From NCBI GenBank assembly GCA_004565275.1, contig SDOX01000007.1, forward strand, positions 746,277-810,276: a stretch of 64,000 nt of DNA. Reading direction: 5' to 3'. Under the pieces are notes generated by a model. The model was not told the origin of the DNA, searched no databases, and saw only the letters and a list, made by a program, of their open reading frames with translations. The DNA is from Nannochloropsis salina CCMP1776 (lineage: Eukaryota; Sar; Eustigmatophyceae; Eustigmatales; Monodopsidaceae). The translations under genes and the position numbers were made by a program. Below are positions 35,229 to 46,937 of the stretch, in pieces (positions within the stretch are counted from its first letter, which is position 1; every line of letters starts with the position of its first letter).

Positions 35229-37416
35229 ATGCTAGCACTCATTCTCCGGCGCAAGCTACCCTCAGATACCCGGCGATTATTCCCTCCACTCAGTCACGTT
35301 TGTTCGCGCTCCCCTCCACGACTAGCGGCTACCTATCGCTTGGGCCCTAAGCCACGCTACGTCGTCTCACACCATGGCCCTCGGCGCGTCGTTGTTGTGC
35401 AAAACTCGTCCAAGCAGCGCATGCCACCACCCCCACCTCCGCCCAAAGGCCGTCGATTTCCCCCTTATTTCTACTTTCTGGGTTTCATCTCCATCGGTGG
35501 CACCGCTTACTACTTCGCCTCATTCGAAGAGACACCCTACACGGGCAGAAAGAGGCCCATGCTCGTAAGCAGGGCCACGGAGCTTCAGGTCAGGATGTCG
35601 TGTCTTATATTCGTCGACCCTCACTTTGTGCCCCTCCACTCTATCAGTCCGACGTGTTTCCGGGCAACAAGCCCCTCTTGCCTTGACCCCCCATCCAACC
35701 TGCCCATCTCCCCTTTCCAGATCGGCGAGGCTTCGAACAAGGCACTGCTCCGTCAATTTCAGGGACGAATCCTTCCCCCTGACCACCGGACAGTCCGATT
35801 GTTGCAAAAAGTCGGGAAGAAACTGGCGCAGGAGGGGGGGGCCGACGCCCAGAACCTCCACTGGGAATTCCACGTCATCGCCGAAGGTACCTCATTTCAC
35901 GGATGCACCTAGGAAGGAAAGGGAGGGGGGTGGTGATGGCGTCGGACCCAGAACAGGCGAGGGGGGGGAATGGCGATGGGTGGGACGTGCCGGCGGAGAG
36001 AGGGAAGGGGGAAGGAAGAGAGGGTGGGAGGGGAAGGCAGGGCGAGAGGAGTGGATAGCCAAGCCACAGGATCTCGCCTTCTTTTGATATATAGTCCATG
36101 GCATTATGTAGCGTGTGCATGGCAAGAGCTCACCGCGTGCGGCGTGCCCCCCTCCTACAGAGGACGTGATGAATGCGGCCGCCATGCCGGGAGGGAAAGT
36201 TGTCATATTCACCGGGCTCAAGGTACAAGGGTGGGATGGGAAAGGGGTAGACACAGGAAAATGGAAAGCAGGGAGCCTGGCTAGAAAGTGGCGAGCCGCT
36301 CGAGTTTTTATATACACCTGTCCCGGGGTTTCCCTCTGTCCTCCCTCCCCCCCGCCCTCCCTCCCTCCCTCCCTTTCGTCTTTTTGTTCCCGCCCTCATC
36401 GTCCCCGCCCGCCCTCCCTCTCAATGCGGTGCATTCAATCCACCCTTCCTCCGTCTCTCCACGGTACCACCGGGTATTCTTCCTGGTCCAGAAATGCGTG
36501 CACACAGAGGAGGAACTGGCGGCGGTTATCGGACACGAGATCTCCCACGTGCTCCTCCGTCATTCTGCCGAACAGATGGGCTCCACCGCCTTGATGAATT
36601 ATTTCTTCTTCCTTCTCGCCCTTCTGGGCCTTCCTGTGAACGAACTGACGCTCTTGCTGGGTGGGGCGGGAGGGAGAGCGGGAGGCAGGGCGGACGGGAG
36701 GGCGGGAGGGAGGGCGAGCGCGAGGCTTGCATCTTCCATCAAGGTGGATGCAATGACGCCGGTCGTTTTCGCTCAACAGGAGAGGTTGCCGAAGGACATT
36801 GGAGGATAGCCGGAAAATACCGACGGATTCCTTCCCATTTTTCTTCCCCAACCCCCCGCCCTCCCTCCCCCTCTCGCCCTGCTCCAGGCGACTTAACGTG
36901 GCAGCGGCCCAACAGCCGTTTGCACGAGAAGGAAGCCGATGCCGTCGGGGTATTGTTGTGCGCCAAAGCCGGGTATAATCCCGCGGCGGCCGTGCGCGTT
37001 TTTGAGCGGATGGCCGACGAGGAGTTGAAACGGAGCAAAGGCGTGACGGTTCCAGGGTTCTTGAGCACGGTGCGATGGGAGGGAAGCGGTCAGGGCCGGA
37101 AGGGATGTGTGGGAAGGGTGGGAGGGAGGGAGGGAGGGAGGGAGGGGCGACAAGGGTGGGTATCCCTTCGATCGAGGGGAGCGACTCCGGATTTGGCCGA
37201 TGAAGAGGGGCGGGGCTATAGCGGGCATCATGACTTCTTTGATGTTTTGGCTCCCTGTTTCTTTCCCCCCGGGCTCATTTATTCACAACCACATCCCTCC
37301 TCCTCCCACAGCACCCTGCCTTCCCTGAACGGATTGCCTTGTTGAAGCGGGAAGTCGAGAAGGTCCGTCCCCTGTACGAGGCGAGCAAGGAAGCTGCTTT
37401 CTTCTCCTTCACGTAG
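35229..37416 (+). CDS. OMA1: OMA1-type mitochondrial metallopeptidase (M48)
   Basis: Inner-membrane zinc protease that in other eukaryotes is activated by stress and cleaves OPA1-like proteins. Exons 35229-35588, 35721-35886, 36161-36222, 36492-36660, 36888-37069 and 37312-37416 join in phase to 347 residues. The N-terminus (MLALILRRKLPSDTRRLFPP) is Arg-rich and amphipathic, like a mitochondrial presequence, followed by one membrane segment (YFYFLGFISIGGTAYYFA). Then come the M48 features: GGKVVIFTGL, zinc motif GHEISHVLLRH (HExxH), a second membrane stretch (NYFFFLLALLGLPVNELTLL), the third zinc ligand in HEKEADAVG, and STHPAFPERI near the end. An upstream in-frame ATG at 35055 is possible but gives a less mitochondrial N-terminus. 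Confidence 0.92.
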
Positions 37417-37808
37417 GAGACTTAAATTTAAAATCCTTCAGAAGGGAGGGGAGTAGTGTGGGGGAAGAGAGAGGAGGGGGTCAGCCCGCAGGGACGGGGA
37501 CGAGGGAGGGAGGGAGGGAGGGAGGGAGGGAGGGAGGGAGGGAGGGAGGGAGGGAGGGAGGGAGGGAGGGAGGGAGGGTTGGAGCCGGTTCAATCTCAAA
37601 CGAAAGAAAAAGCAAGGTTGTGTTGGACAGAAAGCAGGACATAGTAGCCGTTGTGCATATGTATCAAGGTTACTCGTCGTCACAAGGGCGAAGGGAGCTT
37701 CCTACCCTCTAAATTCGACCTAAATGGGGGAATGTGCCTACCCCTCCACATTCTAAAGAGCACAGATATTAAATGCTCAAGGCACCGACCCTCCCTTGAG
37801 CCCACTCA
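37417..37808. other. Convergent 3' region with long GGGA array
   Basis: Between OMA1 (+) and the sulfotransferase (-). Dominated by the (GGGA)n array at 37502-37578. Confidence 0.6.
37502..37578 (+). repeat. Uninterrupted (GGGA)n array, ~19 units
   Basis: The purest tetranucleotide run in the window, G-rich on the plus strand, about 85 bp after the OMA1 stop codon. It can form G-quadruplexes in the OMA1 transcript or the template. Similar, shorter runs mark many introns. Confidence 0.95.
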
Positions 37809-39305
37809 TCATTCTAGTACTGGCGTGGTGTTTAAATTGTCATTCTCTTGCATTCGGGACGCCCGGATTCTTATGCGTCCCTCTTTCCCCTCGCCTCCCT
37901 CGTCCCCTTCCCGCCCTCCTTCCCTCCCTCCTATCGGCCCTTTTCCCTCCTTCCCTTCCTCCTCCGCGTCTCCCCTCCGTCTCCTTCTGCCTTCCTTCTC
38001 CCCTCCCCGTGTACCTCCTTCTTTTGCCTTCCTCCTTTCTCTCTCCCACCTTTCCTTCCTCACAGCCATTTCTTCCCCCTCCCCCTCCCCCTTCCATTCC
38101 ACGCAGGTGACCCCCGAGGGGGGGCTGTAGCCCAGCCTCCCCGCCCCTCCCTCCTCCAGCAGCTCCCACATATCACACGCCAGCTCCGGTGTATACGCCT
38201 CTTCCCTCGTAACAGCCTTCCTTCCCTCCTTGTCTTCTTCCCTTGTCCTTCGGGTGTCGGGCCGGTCTGCTAAGGTGAAGGCACAGGAGCATCTCCGGGT
38301 ATCTTTTGCCTCTTTCGTCGCCCCCAAGAAGGTGACGATGTCATGCAGGACCGCCTCCCGCGTCTGCACATCCGTGGTGGTCAGGTCCTCGTATTTGACC
38401 GAGAGTATGTCGTGGCGCGGTAATTTCGTTTTCAAAAATTCAAAATTTTCGAGGGTGGTAACGTATTCCTGGGCGAAGACCATGGCCACACGGCCAAAAT
38501 GCTCAGGATCAAAGGCCGCCGGGTCCGCAGCCTGGTGGTGACTGCCGTTGTTCAACCGACGCTGATATTCGCTCCAAATCGCCGCGTACGGGTCTCGGCT
38601 CAGCAATATAAAGCGCTCGAACCCTTGTCGAAGCCCGCCTTCCGCCTGGCAGTTGTCGGGTAATTGCCCGGCCAAGAGTTTCAACGGACGAAACTGTTTG
38701 GGGTGTGCCTTGATGGCGATGACGCTGGAGTCACAATGGGACTGGCCAGGCAAGGCTTCTGCCAAGCGCTGGTCGTTGACTCCTAAGATGGCTCCGGTAT
38801 AGACACCTGTCGCATGGTCAATCAAGAGCCTTGTGAACGTATTGCCGCTCCCAGGGTAACTGTAAAGCACGGCGGGGGTAAAGTTTGGGTTGGGATCCAA
38901 AAAGCGGCGGGCCCCGTATCTGAGAGAGCATTCCTCTCGAGACAAGGGAGGGGTGGAGGAGGAGGAGGTGGAAGAACGGGACGAAGAGGAGAGAACGATC
39001 GGTAGAGAAAACGGGGAGGCTGAATCGTGGGGAACGACAAGATTATACGACGCCTGCATCTCCATAGACAGCAGGTCTCGCAGCGCCGCCGAGGAGAGAG
39101 GGATCTGATCCAATCTATAATTTTTGTTCAGCTGCAGACTGGACCATACCCATCCCAACGCAGTCAAGCAGGAGCAAAACGCCAGCATTCTCGTGACGGC
39201 GATTTTGCGGGACAAAGCATTTGCTTTCGTGGAGGCGCGGTAAAGGACCTTGGGGATCTTCGCCAAATTTCTCCCACCAGGCACTCGCCACCGTCCAGAG
39301 GCCAT
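37809..39305 (-). CDS. WSCD-like sulfotransferase-domain membrane protein
   Basis: Predicted type II Golgi sulfotransferase. Single exon; ATG at 39305 gives about 498 residues. A short cytosolic Arg/Lys-rich N-terminus precedes a membrane anchor at about residues 40-57 (LAFCSCLTALGWVW). The PAPS-binding loop is YSYPGSGNTFTRLLIDHATG, and a second nucleotide-contact region is FILLSRDPYAAIWSEYQRR; VKYEDLTT follows. The YPGSGNT...HATG...YTG pattern is that of WSCD1/2-type sulfotransferases. From about residue 400 the sequence becomes Arg/Glu/Gly rich and repetitive, encoded by polypurine text; this may be a read-through intron, with the real C-terminus shorter or in an exon I could not place. Confidence 0.82.
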   Translation of the reverse strand: MASGRWRVPGGRNLAKIPKVLYRASTKANALSRKIAVTRMLAFCSCLTALGWVWSSLQLNKNYRLDQIPLSSAALRDLLSMEMQASYNLVVPHDSASPFSLPIVLSSSSRSSTSSSSTPPLSREECSLRYGARRFLDPNPNFTPAVLYSYPGSGNTFTRLLIDHATGVYTGAILGVNDQRLAEALPGQSHCDSSVIAIKAHPKQFRPLKLLAGQLPDNCQAEGGLRQGFERFILLSRDPYAAIWSEYQRRLNNGSHHQAADPAAFDPEHFGRVAMVFAQEYVTTLENFEFLKTKLPRHDILSVKYEDLTTTDVQTREAVLHDIVTFLGATKEAKDTRRCSCAFTLADRPDTRRTREEDKEGRKAVTREEAYTPELACDMWELLEEGGAGRLGYSPPSGVTCVEWKGEGEGEEMAVRKERWERERRKAKEGGTRGGEKEGRRRRRGDAEEEGKEGKGPIGGREGGREGDEGGEGKEGRIRIRASRMQENDNLNTTPVLE

Positions 39306-40579
39306 CCTGCCGGCCCAGGCGGACAGCACCCCGTGCTGTCCCTGTGCAATTTGGTGGTGGAAGCATGAGTGAGCGATTGGGTTTTAAAATTCCAAACGGT
39401 GGCGATAAATTGCGACCCAGCTGTATCAGTATGAGGATGAGGGCTCTCTACTTCTTCACATGCCTCATTTTCCAGACAGGACAAGGAGCAGGAGGCGTGG
39501 GCCATTATGACTGGCTTTCGTGTCAGCCCATGAAGGTAATCCAGCCACTTTGTCCAATGATGCAATAGAATTGCAAAAGATTCAAGAAGCCCGTGGTGTC
39601 GAACAGTTGCAGAGGACTTGCTCCTGGAAAGAACAGGATTACGCAAGAACTTAGCCCGACCAGATCTTCGTCGAAAGATTTACAAGAATAACTCAGTAGC
39701 GTTCTGAATCGCATCTGTTCTCTTTATCACATGTCACGAAATTTTACTGGCCACGATCTGAATGTACTACCGTCCGACACGGCGGCAGAACGGCAGAAGC
39801 CTAGAAGCGATTCTTTATTTCCCTTTCTCTTCTCGCGATGTTGTCGGATAGTCAGCACGTTCATTAAACAAAGTAAAGTGTCCTCAATAGAGTCGCGACG
39901 TCGATTTTCTTTGAATTCAATGACCTTTGGGACGCGGGGGTGGGCAGATGATGCCATCTTTTAGATTAGTGATAGTGGGCCCATCTGTCATTTCCGTGCA
40001 CGCACCATTTGAGTGATTCACGTGACCACTGCCTTTCAAGAACATGGCACATACATGAGGACTCTGAGTAGGCCGCAAATTTGGCGCAGGAATGAACAAC
40101 AAGCTGATAGCTGGCTTTAAAGAGCCCTGGATCAGAGCTTGGGTAGGCGTGACATGCCGCGTCCTGGTTTGGGAATAGAAACGTTTGGATGACCGTTACA
40201 AAGTAACGTCTCGGACTGCCTGCCAAGAAGTAGAATGTCTAGGAAAGGACGTGCACGGGCGACAGGGCACTACTGCAACTGAAGGCATTTATCTGTGGTA
40301 GACCTCTGATGTAGTTCACGGGTGCCTAGCTTCCGTGTGAGAGGTGGACGGCTTCCCAGCTTGACAAACTCCTCCCAAGATGGTGTGAGGCTCCCCAAAA
40401 TATCTGCGGCCCTTCTGAAATACCGAAGGAAAGGAATGGACCACCATGCTTAATTTATGGCTTTATGTATTGGGTTTCCAATATTTGTTGTGTTGCTCGT
40501 TCTTTTGTCGTTTCTTGCACTTCCCTGCATGATTCTTCGTTTTTCTATCATTTTTGCAACTTTCCGTGCCTTCTACACT
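39306..40579. other. Intergenic region, no gene recognised
   Basis: Between two minus-strand genes: promoter side of the sulfotransferase and 3' flank of cactin. No recognisable frame on either strand. Confidence 0.5.
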
Positions 40580-42607
40580 TTAACGACGGTAGCGAGCTCT
40601 CTTGAAATTAAAGTACAGAGAAAGGATTCCCCGTTCAAAAAGACACTTAAATCCTCGCTTGTGGCTCTTCTCCCACTGACAGTAAGGAAAATATATGATG
40701 GGAGGGGCAAGGGAAATAAATATACATCAAATGTGAGCAGAACATCAATACTTGAAAGTCAACATGGGCTCATCGCAAACATTTCAGACCAAGCAACGTG
40801 TCCCGGGACTCATCGCGATTCCGTTTCAGCCTCTGCGCCTACCTCCTTATTCAGAATTTTAAACGCCACGTCCTCATAGGGCGGCCCGGCGTGAAAGCGA
40901 ATTATCGTAAATTCGGGATTATCGCACCTCTCCATGAAAAAGGTCGGGGCCTGAATTGCCAGGATACGGAAAAGAAATGAAACACGATTGATGAAGCCAG
41001 GCAGATGCCTCCTGGCCTCCCCCTCCCACCTGCCTTTCCCTTGTCCACTCCCCCCCCGAACCGACCTTCGTCTTGTCGATCAGGTCAGGATAAAAGACGT
41101 TGAATTTGTAACCTTGGACGGTCTTGGGCGGGGGGTTGTCGTGGTCGTAGTGGGTCCGGTTGTACATGTTCCAGTCCCAGCCTAGGGGGTGGGAGAAGGA
41201 AAAAAGAGAGAGGGGTAAGGTGAGGGAAAGAGGGCAGTCATCTATCAATCAAAAATCAAAATCAAAATCCCGAGTGGCAGCACCAAGAATCCTCTGGAAA
41301 ACCTTAGCGGTTCTCTTTCCCCTCCTGTCCCTCCCTCATACCCTCCCTCCCTCCCTCCNNNNNNNNNNNNNNNNNNNNNNNNNNNNNNNNNNNNNNNNNN
41401 NNNNNNNNNNNNNNNNNNNNNNNNNNNNNNNNNNNNNNNNNNNNNNNNNNNNNNNNNNCCCCACGTTACCCAATCATCCACCTCCACAGCCCCACCTTTC
41501 TCCCATCCCCCCTTCCTCATTTCCCTCCCTTCCCTCCCTTCCCTGCGTCCTCACCTTGCTTCGAACCCGCGCCTGCTCCAGGTGGAACTCCTCCTCCTTC
41601 CGCTCCCATTCCTCATAGTTGCCAGCCTCCCTCAGACGGGCTTCCTCAGCCCGGAGCCGTTCCATCTCCTCCTGCTCCTTCTCCCTCTCTTCCCTTCGTT
41701 TCCGCACTTTCTCAATCTCCCGGACCAGTTCCAGCCGTCGTTCCGCCTCGCTGACTTTCTTTTCCCCGACCTCCTTCCCTCCCTCCCGCCCTCCCTTCTT
41801 CGACGCCTGCTGTTGTTCTTTCGCTTTCCACACAAACTGTTGGTGCAGATTCGCGTCGCCAAACGGATTGCTGTGCGACGTGTATCTTTAGGGAGAGAGG
41901 GAGGGAAGGAAGGAGGAAGGAGGAGGGAGGGAGGGAGGGAGGGGAGGGAGGGAGGGAGGGAGGGAGGTCAAGGCAACGCCATGGTCAGATTAGTCGTCGT
42001 GCGGAAGCCTTCCTGTACTACTTTCCCCTCTCCCATGCCCATTCCCAAGCTTCACGTCCCACAAGCCTCTATTCCTGCCCCCCATGGCCTCGCCTACCCT
42101 CCCCTCTTTACCCAAACATGCTGGCAATCTTCTTCGCTTCTTTGGCTGCTTTTCGAGCCGCCCGCTCTTCGGCACTTTCGGCCAAGCGGGACCAATGCGC
42201 GCCCCCATTTTGGCCACCCGCGTCCTCCTTTTTCCTGCTTCCGTCCTTCTTCTGCTTGGACGCCTTCTTTCTGTCCCTGTGGCTGTGTAAACGCATGTGG
42301 ATGTGCCATTCCTTACACCTTCCTTCCGCTTCACCTTACCCTCTGCTCTTCCCTTCTGTCGTCCATCTTACCTGGAGGCAACCGAGGCATCGGGGCTAGG
42401 AGACCTTTCCCTGCGCTTCTTATGCTTTTTCCTGCTGCCGCTGCTGCTCTCATGGGTTCTACTCGATGTCTTGTGCTTGTGTTTCCGCCGCTTTCTTTCG
42501 TCGCTGTGGCGGCTACTAGAAGTATCGTCCCCAGAGGTCCCGCTACCCTCTTCCACCTCTGCGTCCGACCGCGACCTTTTCTTATATTTCTCGCTACTTT
42601 TACCCAT
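40580..42607 (-). CDS. Cactin (spliceosome-associated), core missing in gap
   Basis: Conserved nuclear protein linked to pre-mRNA splicing. Visible exons: 42607-42372, 42282-42112, 41885-41555, then after the gap 41181-41066, 40950-40843 and 40675-40580. Junctions on each side of the gap agree in phase. The N-terminus is an RS/Lys-rich tract (MGKSSEKYKKRSRSD). Family landmarks: GYTSHSNPFGDANL across an exon join, EEWERKEEEFHLEQARVRSK, GYKFNVFYPDLIDKTK, IRFHAGPPYEDVAFKILNKE, and the hallmark end WEKSHKRGFKCLFER...KRARYRR. What is absent is the central CactinMid region of roughly 200 residues or more: only 373 bp, including 100 N, separate exons 41555 and 41181. The gap must therefore hide much more than 100 bp. 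Confidence 0.92.
41359..41458. other. Assembly gap (100 N) inside cactin
   Basis: Exactly 100 N, preceded by CCTCCCTCC text. It replaces the exons for the central domain of cactin. Confidence 0.95.
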
Positions 42608-44740
42608 AGCTCTCTGTCATGACAAGGTGGAGGTACGATTGAGAATGTGGACTGTTCGTTTTGTGGAGAGGAAGCGGTGGCCACACCGTGCCAAATTGAC
42701 GTGTATGCAACCTCCGTCCAGGCGCCGGAGGATAGGAAATCAATCTGCCTTAGTTCCTTCTGTCCATCGGTGCAGTCAACAGAAAACCAGCGTAAACAAT
42801 GTTATCAAATGCTCATTGTTATGGAGCGCATCGTTTCCTCTCGCAAACTACATATAGTGGATGTCGGCTACGACAAACACTACAACGCCGCACGACCTGG
42901 AAAACTTAACCACCCCTTTCCAACGAGCACCAAAAACAGTGTGCGGAGAAAAGAGGTAGCCCGGAGAGCCATACCACCTGGAGTGGATCAGACAGCACCC
43001 CTGGGGTACTGGGGATAGAATTTGTGGTGTCCATATTCTTTCCAACAGTCATACGAGACTAAGAGCGGTGCGCGAAAGCCGCCCGAAACCTCATCCCGGG
43101 AATAGAGCGGGGTCGGACAAGCGAGAGGGAAAAAGAATGGACTTAAGCAGCATTTGTGACATGTCTGGTCGTAGCTTTTCCCCCCAACAGAATGATTTGA
43201 TATTAAAAATGTTGTCATTGCTTGCAGTCGTAAATGTCCTGGGTACGCGACACTTTGCCCGCACTGGTCGACTTACAAAAAGAAACGAGGAGGAACAAAG
43301 TCCCGTGCTTGAACAATTACCCCCCCAAAAAGGGCATGAAAACTGCCAGCTTCAGCACACGTACATATCAAATTTTTGTTAATTACTAGACAAATAAAAC
43401 ACTTTACGCGAAAACGTATGGGGATATCGGCAATAAAGAGCAATTTTACTCCTCCTATCTCCGCCACGACGCATGGGCCTTCAAGGACGGATACGTGTGC
43501 TTCCTGCCTTACCCATAGGGTAGACGAAACCACTTGCAGGAGGATCACGTACGCTACATGTCGAACGAAAGAAATGAATGCTACCCGTTTTGAGCCAGGT
43601 ATTATCAACGTTTGGGAGAAAAAAACAGGTTATTAGAGCTACGCTTCCCATGGTAACGTTTCCTCTGCTTGTCCGACCATATCCAGGTACTTCTTAATTT
43701 CGCAAGGACAGAGCCACAAAAGGCAAATTATCGACGGTAAGAAAGCCAAGTGTTGTGAAACTCGATCCGTTTCAGCAAAAGGGACTTCTGTCTGAAGAGA
43801 AATCGCCTATACAATGGGCAAAAAGATAGGCCTTCCTAGCCTCTAAACGTACCATAAATTGTCCCCACACGCTTATGCCAACGAGGAAGTGTCTTCCGTC
43901 TTGCTCCATACTTCGACAGAACGTATTTGCTACATTTTCACACCTTTTGCTTTCCCAAAATTAACCCCAACCCTAACCTCGCTTATTCCTGCATTGTGTG
44001 CAGCGGCTACTGCGGGGGGCAAGAGAACAAAATCAAGGCCATCGTGGGTCGTACAGCGTTCCCCAAAAAGGACAAGTCCGTTCTCGCAGCCATCGTGATT
44101 TACAACTGTGGTCGCACAGCTACTGGAAAAACTAATATTTTTCTGGGCTGACGAAAAGCATCGCTTTTTTCCACACCGTGACACTTGCGGCGATTCCTAC
44201 AAAAAGTGTGAGCGTGCGTAGGCGCCTTGTGTGCTCTTTTTTGTTGGAAAGCACTATCACAGAAGGCTTTGTCCCCGTCTTGTTCATGCGTGGGCAAACT
44301 TATTTCACACGAAGCGTTTCTGGTCTTTAATGTGGACGCTGTTTTCTCGGAATGTGATGGCCAGCAGGTGGTTTTGACGTTATAGAGGTACTATCGATCA
44401 CCTTGCTTCCCTCCAAACGCAACAAGAGATATACGCCTGTAACACAACACGTCCAGTCAAGCGAACTCAGAGGGCTAGACTGAAAAAAAGAGCTTGCACA
44501 CTTGTGTACACTCACATGGTTGGCAAAGGATCCCTCTTTTCCTCACATTGCATTAACCTCCCCCCCAACGCCAAAAGCAAACCTCCTGCAAACCTAATTT
44601 ACGAGATGAGTTCATCACGTATTTGGGAGGTTACTTTTTTCTCAGTCTAAGCTTTTTTTCCCTCGAACTAAACGTCAGGTCACAGTGGCAGAAGGAGGTA
44701 TTTGCGGTAGATGTGGGGGTGAGGCGTCTTTATTTCTCGC
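42608..44740. other. Divergent intergenic region, cactin / LarB-like
   Basis: Over 2.1 kb with no recognisable gene; noticeably less GC-rich than the genes. Must contain both promoters. A single telomere-like CCCTAA unit in the context AACCCCAACCCTAACC lies at 43963-43978. Confidence 0.45.
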
Positions 44741-46937
44741 ATGCCGTCTTATCCAGTTCTCTGCAGCCGCCGCCCATTTTTCCTTCTGCCTGTCCTTCGT
44801 ACCTTTCTTGCAACCGCCTATCCGACGTCTTCCGCCAATGTCCGGTCACGTGTCGGTCCGCAAGTCTCTTCCTCCTTCTTTTCCTCCTCTTCCTCCGATT
44901 CCATGTCAGGGATCCTGTCTCGGCTCTCCCACGGTGAGATCACGCCATTCGAGGCCAAAACCGAGCTGCTTCGACTTCAACCACAGATATGGAAAGGAGC
45001 AGCAAGAGAAAATACGGAGAAAGCCAAGGGATACGACTCGGTGGAAAGCTTTGCTAAGGTCGACATATCTAGGGCGGCACGCACCGGATTGCCGGAGGTG
45101 AGTACAGCGAGGGGGGCGAATCGGGAGGAGGAAAAATTGTGGTCAATATAGGAGGGAAACATCAGGAGGAGGAAGAATGAGCTCCAGCGTATCTCCTTCT
45201 TTTGTCGTTCCAGCCTCCCGACAAGCCAGGCGCGCATGGTTTCGGTCGCAGATCTTTCATTAGGCTCTGCTGGCGCGCGACCTGCCAGTGCCCCTCCAGG
45301 CCCTTTGACCCCTTCCGATGCCATCATACTGGGCTAACATTATCATGCGGCTCTTACATAATTACAGATCATTTTCGGGGAGGGTAAAACGCCGGAACAG
45401 CTGGTGGCTATCCTGACGAGTATGGGCCGTCGCCGTCGATTGGAGGAGGAAGGGGAAAGAGGGTTGGCTCGAGGTGAGGACGGGCGTGGGGAAATGCTTT
45501 CCGCAACCAAGGAAACGGCAGCCGTAGGCGCGGGGACAGGGCAAGCGGGGCCATGTGTGGAGGGAGGGGAAGGTGCAAGGGAAGGAGGACGAGGAGGGGG
45601 GAGCGTCACGACTGTGGGCAGCGGGGGGCAGGGCGTGCGAGCGTGTGCAGCGCAGGGTGTGATAGTGGCTTCCCGGGTCTCCCCCAAGAAATACGCGGCG
45701 GTGGTGGCGCTGTTGAAGGAGGAAGGGGGGGAGGGAGGGGTGGGGGAATACGGATGGGTGGAGTACAAGCCAGTACCACGGCTGCTGATTCTGCGACCGC
45801 ACGGACGAAAAGAAGGAAAAGGAGGATTCGAGAGGAGAAAGCCCCCGTCGATCGGTGAGGATGTGGGGCGAGGGAAATGCATCGCGGTCTGCCCTCCCCC
45901 CCTTTCCCCTTCCTCCTCTCTCCTGCCTCCAAGACCCTGGCTGGCCCCCTCACGGATACTGTTCCCCCCCTCCCCCTCGTCCTGCTTTCTTCTTCTTTTG
46001 GGACAACATTCCTCCCCCCCCCAGGTCTTATCACCGTCATGTGCGCTGGGACGGCAGATGTATCGGTGGCGGAAGAGGCAGGTGTCCTCGCAGAGCTCTG
46101 TGGGGTGGAGGTAAGGGAGGGAGGGAGGGAGGGAACGAGCGTAGGGAGGGAGGGAGGGAGGGAGGGAGGGAGGGAGAGAGGGGAGAAAGCAGGGGAAAAG
46201 GAAGGGAGGAGGGGAGGGAGGGAGGGAGGGAGGGAATGGTTGTGCGTCTGAGGGGATTGTACCCCCGTCTGCCTTGACCTTGCTCGCCAATCGCATGGTC
46301 GCTCCCTCAATTCGCCGCCTTCCCTGGGGTTTGCTGCATTCGTTCGGCGCGACCGACGCGGTGGCAGGTGCCGTTTCCGTATCAAGATTTCCTTCCTTCA
46401 CCCTTCGCCCCTGTCTGCCCCCCTTAGGTGGAACGGGCTTACGACGTGGGCGTGGCAGGCATCCACCGCTTGTTCGACGCACTGGGCCAAGAACGGGTCA
46501 GACGCTCCCAAGTGGTGGTGTGCGTGGCCGGGATGGACGGAGCGTTGCCGACCGTCGTGGCGGGTGAGTAAGGGAGGGAGGGAGGGAGGGAGGGAGGGCA
46601 GGGCCCGAGGGAGATGAAAAGGGAGGTTGGTACATGGCTTATCACCGCGGGCCCGAACTGTCCTGAAGGACGGTCCTCGCGAAGGATCTGGTCGTTGATC
46701 TCCCTCCCAATCCATCCTCAATCTTCCTCCCCTCCCTCCGTCCTGCCAGGCCTGCTGCCCTGTCCCGTCGTCGCAGTACCCACCAGCGTGGGCTATGGGG
46801 TCGGCAAGGACGGTCTGGCGCCGCTGTTGACCATGTTGAACGCCTGCGCTCCGGGTGTGGCCTGCGTGAACATCGACAACGGCGTGGGCGCGGCGGGGAT
46901 GGTGGTCAAGATCTTGCGGGGGGCGAAGGGCGGGTAG
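44741..46937 (+). CDS. LarB-like AIR-carboxylase-family protein
   Basis: Homologue of LarB, which in bacteria carboxylates nicotinic acid adenine dinucleotide in the first step of the nickel-pincer cofactor of lactate racemase. Exons 44741-45097, 45368-45854, 46025-46110, 46428-46563 and 46750-46937 join in phase to 417 residues. The N-terminal ~55 residues ([19 protein letters not shown], then Ser-rich) look like an organelle transit peptide. Family motifs: [70 protein letters not shown] and [10 protein letters not shown]. Between GEGKTPEQ and [11 protein letters not shown] there is an extra Gly/Glu-rich insertion of about 70 residues. PurE itself is shorter and lacks the N-terminal half, so LarB is the better call. 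Confidence 0.88.

Noticed and set aside
37502-37578. GGGA arrays as a CRISPR array or transposon
   Set aside because: The unit is 4 bp with no spacers, no terminal repeats and no target-site duplication; it is a simple repeat in a eukaryotic genome.
43963-43978. Second interstitial telomere
   Set aside because: Only one CCCTAA unit with degenerate neighbours and no inverted partner; below what I would report as a telomere relic.
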